Source: Bradyrhizobium iriomotense
GTDB taxonomy: Bacteria > Pseudomonadota > Alphaproteobacteria > Rhizobiales > Xanthobacteraceae
Direction: 5' to 3'
Assembly: GCF_030160715.1 (NCBI RefSeq)
Contig: NZ_BSOW01000045.1
Span: forward strand, 1 to 60,885
Length of the DNA: 60,885 nucleotides
Shown here: positions 57,073 to 60,885 of the stretch, piece by piece
Layout of the letters: each line of letters opens with the position of its first letter
Position numbering within the stretch: the stretch's first letter is position 1
Position numbers and translations under genes: made by a program
The notes under the pieces: model-generated
The model's database searches: none
Told to the model about the DNA's origin: nothing
What the model saw: only the letters and a program-made list of their open reading frames with translations

Positions 57073-58428
57073 ATGACCGCCCGCTCCAGCCTCACGATCG
57101 TGCTCGCCGCCGGCGAAGGCACACGCATGCGATCGAGCCAGCCGAAAGTGCTGCATCCGGTGGCGGGGCAGTCGCTGCTCGCCCATGTGCTCGCGGCCGC
57201 GCCACATGGAACCGGCACGTCGCTTGCGGTGGTGATCGGGCCCGACCATGCAGCCGTTGCGGATGAAGCGCGGCGCATCCGGCCCGACGCGCTCACCTTC
57301 GTGCAGGACACGCGGCTCGGCACCGCGCATGCGGTGCTCGCGGCGCGCGAGGCGATCGCGCGCGGTGCCGATGACCTTCTGATTGCGTTCGGCGACACGC
57401 CGCTGATCTCGGCCGAAACGTTCGAGCGGCTGCGCGCGCCGCTCGCCAAGGGCGCTGCGCTTGCCGCGCTCGGCTTTCGTGCCGCCGATCCGACGGGCTA
57501 CGGCCGGTTCATTGTCGAGGGCGATCGTCTGGTTGCGATCCGCGAGCAGGCGGATGCGAGCCCCGAAGAGCGCAAGATCACGCTGTGCAATGCCGGCGTG
57601 ATGGCGCTGGACGGGCGCCACGCGCTGGCGATCCTCGACAAGATCGGCAATGCGAACTCCAAGGGCGAATATTATCTGACCGACGCGGTCGGCATCGTCC
57701 GCGAACAGGGATGGGAGGCCGTGGTGATCGAGACCAGCGAAGACGAGGTGCGCGGCATCAACACCAAGGCGCAGCTTGCGGAAGCAGAAGGCGTGATGCA
57801 GGCGCGGCTGCGAAGAGCGGCGATGGACGCCGGCGTCACGCTGATTGCGCCGGAAACCGTCTATCTCGCCGCCGACACGACGTTCGGCAAGGACGTGACG
57901 ATCGAGCCCTTCGTGGTGATCGGTCCGGGCGTCTCGATCGCCGACGGAACGGTGATCCACTCCTTCTCGCACATCGTCGAGACGTCTCTCGGCAAGAACG
58001 TCTCCATCGGCCCCTACGCGCGTCTGCGGCCCGGCACCTCGCTCGGCGACGGCGCCCGCATCGGCAATTTCGTGGAGACCAAGGCCGCAACGCTGGAAGC
58101 GGGAGTCAAGGTCAACCATCTCTCCTACATCGGGGATGCGACCGTGGGTGCCAATTCCAACATCGGTGCCGGCACCATCACGTGCAACTATGACGGCTTC
58201 AAGAAGCACAAGACGCTGATCGGGAAGGGCGCCTTCGTCGGCACCAACTCCTCGCTGGTCGCCCCCGTCAAGATCGGCAACGGCGCCTATATCGGCTCGG
58301 GCTCGGTCATCACCAAAGACGTGCCTGACGATGCGATGGCGCTGGAGCGCAATCAGCAGACCATTCGCGAAGGGGGCGCCGCGCGCTATCGCGAGATGAA
58401 GACGGGCGGCAAGAAGCCGGAGAAGTGA
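57073..58428 (+). CDS. glmU: bifunctional GlcNAc-1-P uridylyltransferase / GlcN-1-P acetyltransferase
   Basis: 451 aa, standard length. N-terminal pyrophosphorylase (about 1-230): LAAGEGTRMRSSQPKVLHPV nucleotide-binding loop, GTAHAVL, FGDTPLIS. C-terminal left-handed beta-helix (about 250-450): repeated hexapeptides, HLSYIGDATVGANSNIGAGT with the acetyltransferase His and NYDG. It makes UDP-GlcNAc for peptidoglycan and LPS in the cytosol. It is followed by glmS 460 bases on, so two steps of the same pathway are neighbours. Confidence 0.97.
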   Translation: MTARSSLTIVLAAGEGTRMRSSQPKVLHPVAGQSLLAHVLAAAPHGTGTSLAVVIGPDHAAVADEARRIRPDALTFVQDTRLGTAHAVLAAREAIARGADDLLIAFGDTPLISAETFERLRAPLAKGAALAALGFRAADPTGYGRFIVEGDRLVAIREQADASPEERKITLCNAGVMALDGRHALAILDKIGNANSKGEYYLTDAVGIVREQGWEAVVIETSEDEVRGINTKAQLAEAEGVMQARLRRAAMDAGVTLIAPETVYLAADTTFGKDVTIEPFVVIGPGVSIADGTVIHSFSHIVETSLGKNVSIGPYARLRPGTSLGDGARIGNFVETKAATLEAGVKVNHLSYIGDATVGANSNIGAGTITCNYDGFKKHKTLIGKGAFVGTNSSLVAPVKIGNGAYIGSGSVITKDVPDDAMALERNQQTIREGGAARYREMKTGGKKPEK

Positions 58429-58434
58429 GCGGCG

Positions 58435-58653
58435 CTATTCGTCCTCGGCGAATTCCGAGAAGATCGCGCGGGTCAGGCGCCAGCCGCGCGGCTTGGCGCG
58501 CTTTGCGGGTTCGCCGGCCTGGTGCTTGACGAACACGGGCCTGCTTTCCTTGCCGCGTTGCGGCGGCGGCCAATGCGCCAGGTGCGTGCCAGCGGTTTCG
58601 CTGGCGTGCACGTACATCGAGGAAAGACCTTTGCGGTCGGACGAGCGCTTCAT
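58435..58653 (-). CDS. hypothetical protein between glmU and glmS, 72 aa
   Basis: MKRSSDRKGLSSMYVHASET then AGTHLAHWPPPQRGKESRPV and RAKPRGWRLTRAIFSEFAED. Basic, with HLAHWPPPQRG as its most striking segment. Antiparallel to the glm genes and ends six bases after glmU stops. Family not recognised. Confidence 0.45.
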   Translation of the reverse strand: MKRSSDRKGLSSMYVHASETAGTHLAHWPPPQRGKESRPVFVKHQAGEPAKRAKPRGWRLTRAIFSEFAEDE

Positions 58654-58886
58654 GGCCTTGATCTCCAAGGGGGAGAATCGTTGGCCAAATCTATTGACAG
58701 TTTGTTAATGCGCGCGATTAAAGGTGAGCGAATCCGATGGCGACGGATCGCCGCGTTATCCTTGCGTGCATTCGGTGCTGTCGCAATCCGCAATAATTAT
58801 TGAGTTCCTCAAAGCTTCCGGAACTCGTTAAAAACTGCGCGCGTCGTTTTGATGATTTTTCGACGATTTGGGGGATATTGATCCGC

Positions 58887-60719
58887 ATGTGCGGGATTGT
58901 CGGCATTCTCGGGCGCGAACCGGTTGCAGAGCAATTGGTGGATTCGCTCAAGCGGCTTGAATATCGCGGCTACGACTCCGCGGGTGTTGCCACACTCGAA
59001 GGCGATCACGATCACCTGGAGCGCCGCCGCGCCGAAGGCAAGCTGAAGAACCTCGAGGCGCGGCTGCGTGACAAGCCGCTGAACGGGACGACCGGAATCG
59101 GTCACACCCGCTGGGCCACCCACGGCAAGCCGACCGAGCACAATGCCCATCCGCACGCCACCGAGCGCGTCGCGGTGGTCCATAACGGTATCATCGAGAA
59201 TTTCCGCGAGCTGCGCGAGGAGCTCGAAGGGAAGGGCACGGTGTTCCGTACCGAGACCGACACCGAAATCGTGCTGCATCTGGTCGACGATCTGCTCACG
59301 CGGGGCAGCAAGCCGGTCGAGGCAGTGAAGCTCGCCTTGAGCCGGCTGCGGGGCGCGTTCGCGCTCGGCTTCATCTTCGCGGGCGAGGGCGACCTGATGA
59401 TCGGCGCGCGCAACGGCCCGCCTCTCGCGATCGGCTACGGCGAAGGCGAGATGTTCCTGGGCTCGGACGCGATCGCGCTCGGCCCGTTCACCGACACGAT
59501 CAGCTATCTCGAGGACGGCGACTGGGTCGTCCTGACCCGGAGCAGCGTTGCCGTCTTCGACAAGGACGGCCGCGCCGTCCAGCGCGACAAGATCAAGCAT
59601 GCGGCCTCGACCTCGCTGGTCGACAAGGCCAACTACCGCCACTTCATGGCGAAGGAGATCCACGAGCAGCCCGAGGTCGTCGGTCATACGCTGGCGCGCT
59701 ATGTCGACATGGCCTCCGAGCGCGTGTCGCTGCCGGTGAAGCTGCCGTTCGACTTCAAGGATATCCAGCGCGTCACCATCACCGCGTGCGGCACGGCGAG
59801 CTACGCCGGCTATGTCGCAAAATACTGGTTCGAGCGCATGGCGCGCCTGCCGGTCGAGGTCGACGTCGCCTCCGAGTTCCGCTACCGCGAATCTCCCTTG
59901 CGCAAGGGGGATCTCGCGATCTTCATCTCGCAGTCGGGCGAGACCGCCGACACGCTCGCCGCGCTCCGCTACGCCAAGGCCGAAGGCGCGCACACGCTCG
60001 CCGTGGTCAACGTCCCGACCTCGACGATCGCGCGCGAGAGCGAGACGGTGCTCCAGACGCTCGCCGGTCCCGAGATCGGCGTCGCCTCCACAAAAGCCTT
60101 CACCTGCCAGCTGATGGTGCTCGCCTCGCTCGCGGTCGCGGCCGGCAAGGCGCGCGGCGAATTGTCCGAGGAGGACGAGACCAAGCTGGTGCACGGGCTC
60201 GTCGAAGTCCCGCGCCTGATGGCGGACGCGCTCACCACCGAGCTCCAGATCGAAAAGCTTGCGCACCGGATCGCCAAGTCGCGCGACGTGCTCTATCTCG
60301 GCCGCGGCACCAGCTTCCCACTTGCGCTCGAAGGCGCGCTGAAGCTGAAGGAGATCTCCTACATCCACGCCGAGGGCTACGCTGCCGGCGAGCTCAAGCA
60401 CGGGCCGATCGCGCTGATCGACGAGACCATGCCGGTCGTCGTCATTGCGCCCCACGATCGCGTGTTCGAGAAGACCGTCTCCAACATGCAGGAAGTCGCT
60501 GCCCGTGGCGGCAACATCATCCTGATGACGGACGCCAAGGGCGCCGCCGAGGCGACGGTGGATTCGCTCGTCACCATCGTTATGCCCGACATGGCGTCTG
60601 CCTTCACGCCGATGGTGTATGCCGTCCCCGTGCAACTTTTGGCGTACCACACGGCGGTGGTGATGGGCACCGATGTCGATCAGCCGCGCAATCTCGCTAA
60701 GTCGGTGACCGTCGAATAG
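58887..60719 (+). CDS. glmS: glutamine-fructose-6-phosphate aminotransferase (isomerizing)
   Basis: From ATG 58887 (610 aa), which gives the required MCGIVGILGREP: Cys2 is the glutaminase nucleophile after Met removal. Glutaminase domain to about 220 (YRGYDSAGVATLEG, GHTRWATHGKPTEHNAHPHA, HNGIIENFRELR). Two SIS sugar-isomerase domains follow (CGTASYAGYVAKYWFERMAR, SQSGETADTLAALRYAKAEG; RGTSFPLALEGALKLKEISY, IHAEGYAAGELKHGPIALID). The end LAKSVTVE is the family C-terminus. It makes glucosamine-6-phosphate, the first step to UDP-GlcNAc. Confidence 0.97.
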   Translation: MCGIVGILGREPVAEQLVDSLKRLEYRGYDSAGVATLEGDHDHLERRRAEGKLKNLEARLRDKPLNGTTGIGHTRWATHGKPTEHNAHPHATERVAVVHNGIIENFRELREELEGKGTVFRTETDTEIVLHLVDDLLTRGSKPVEAVKLALSRLRGAFALGFIFAGEGDLMIGARNGPPLAIGYGEGEMFLGSDAIALGPFTDTISYLEDGDWVVLTRSSVAVFDKDGRAVQRDKIKHAASTSLVDKANYRHFMAKEIHEQPEVVGHTLARYVDMASERVSLPVKLPFDFKDIQRVTITACGTASYAGYVAKYWFERMARLPVEVDVASEFRYRESPLRKGDLAIFISQSGETADTLAALRYAKAEGAHTLAVVNVPTSTIARESETVLQTLAGPEIGVASTKAFTCQLMVLASLAVAAGKARGELSEEDETKLVHGLVEVPRLMADALTTELQIEKLAHRIAKSRDVLYLGRGTSFPLALEGALKLKEISYIHAEGYAAGELKHGPIALIDETMPVVVIAPHDRVFEKTVSNMQEVAARGGNIILMTDAKGAAEATVDSLVTIVMPDMASAFTPMVYAVPVQLLAYHTAVVMGTDVDQPRNLAKSVTVE

Positions 60720-60734
60720 GCAGGGCGGGCGCAG

Positions 60735-60770
60735 AAGGGAGCAGGCGCGGTCGCCTTGCTCCTTCAAAAA
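60735..60770 (+). terminator. stem-loop after glmS
   Basis: AAGGGAGCAGGC and GCCTTGCTCCTT can pair around GCGGTC, 15 bases past the glmS stop. There is no T-run on this strand, so it may be a weak terminator. Confidence 0.4.
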
Positions 60771-60885
60771 TCTGCTAGAAGACCCTAGCTAGTTTCTGTC
60801 GCGAAACGCCCGGGTTGAGTGGCGCAATCTAAGTTATGCCGATGGATTGGGCACAAAATGCCGGTAGCTGCAGGGATCGGCAAGC

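Noticed and set aside
58809..60767. 652-codon open frame opposite glmS
   Set aside because: Same reason: antisense of a well-conserved enzyme, with no domain of its own.
1..60885. CRISPR array
   Set aside because: No series of equal direct repeats with regular unique spacers was seen; the repeat clusters at 44445 and 34060 have irregular and short spacing.
1..60885. Symbiosis genes (nod box, nif, fix, type III secretion)
   Set aside because: None recognised. The only nodulation-related genes are the ndv glucan genes, which are core.
60820..60885. Start of a further gene at the right edge
   Set aside because: An ATG is present near 60837 but too few codons are visible to judge.

Overview
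ORGANISM. The right end (about 49.4-60.9 kb) is high-GC alphaproteobacterial core: ndvB, ndvD and ndvC for the cyclic beta-(1,3),(1,6)-glucan typical of Bradyrhizobium, a SPOR-type cell-envelope protein, glmU and glmS. With the small-protein families elsewhere (DUF6894 and others), this points to a Bradyrhizobium chromosome. The rest of the window is visibly lower in GC and accessory.

LAYOUT. (1) 0-16 kb holds many short genes: a partial secreted cytochrome c, a decayed ABC substrate-binding gene, a repair group (thermonuclease, SRAP/YedK, Ku), an RlpA-like protein, a cold-shock protein and lipoproteins. Between them lie tiny single-membrane-helix proteins and repeated hairpins. A four-part unit (DUF6894 gene, LEERL gene, FLGR gene, leader hairpin) occurs twice in the same order (4.5-6.3 kb and 9.2-10.7 kb). 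(2) 12.4-22.8 kb is a scrap yard of mobile DNA: two tyrosine-recombinase tails, two phage structural genes (internal protein and tail fibre) and an IS-like remnant reduced to its ends. (3) 22.8-26 kb carries a chloroperoxidase-type hydrolase and a class III cyclase with TolB-like and TPR regions. (4) 26.1-33.7 kb holds a serine recombinase and a coupled leftward operon that runs from a small DNA-binding protein to a large protein with two primase-polymerase domains and a DUF3987 region. A 23-bp inverted repeat lies just past its end. (5) 33,970-49,340 is a discrete 15.4-kb integrative element in tRNA-Lys(TTT), bounded by a 56-bp perfect direct repeat. (6) 49.4 kb onward is core.

THE ELEMENT OF INTEREST. 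The tRNA-Lys island has the gene set of a phage satellite. It encodes a P4-type integrase, an AlpA-like regulator, a block of small unknown proteins, a primase-polymerase/RecA-like ATPase, an origin-like region (13 TGTGACG-type repeats and a 16-bp perfect inverted repeat around an AT-rich core), a terminase small subunit and a terminase large subunit in two intact pieces. Next to the tRNA end is a cargo slot with a HEPN-domain protein and a two-helix membrane protein. I see no portal, capsid or tail gene in it. The neighbouring leftward operon has a similar replication logic and ends near attL, so two satellite-like elements may sit side by side. Homology calls come from motif recognition by eye; none was checked against a database.
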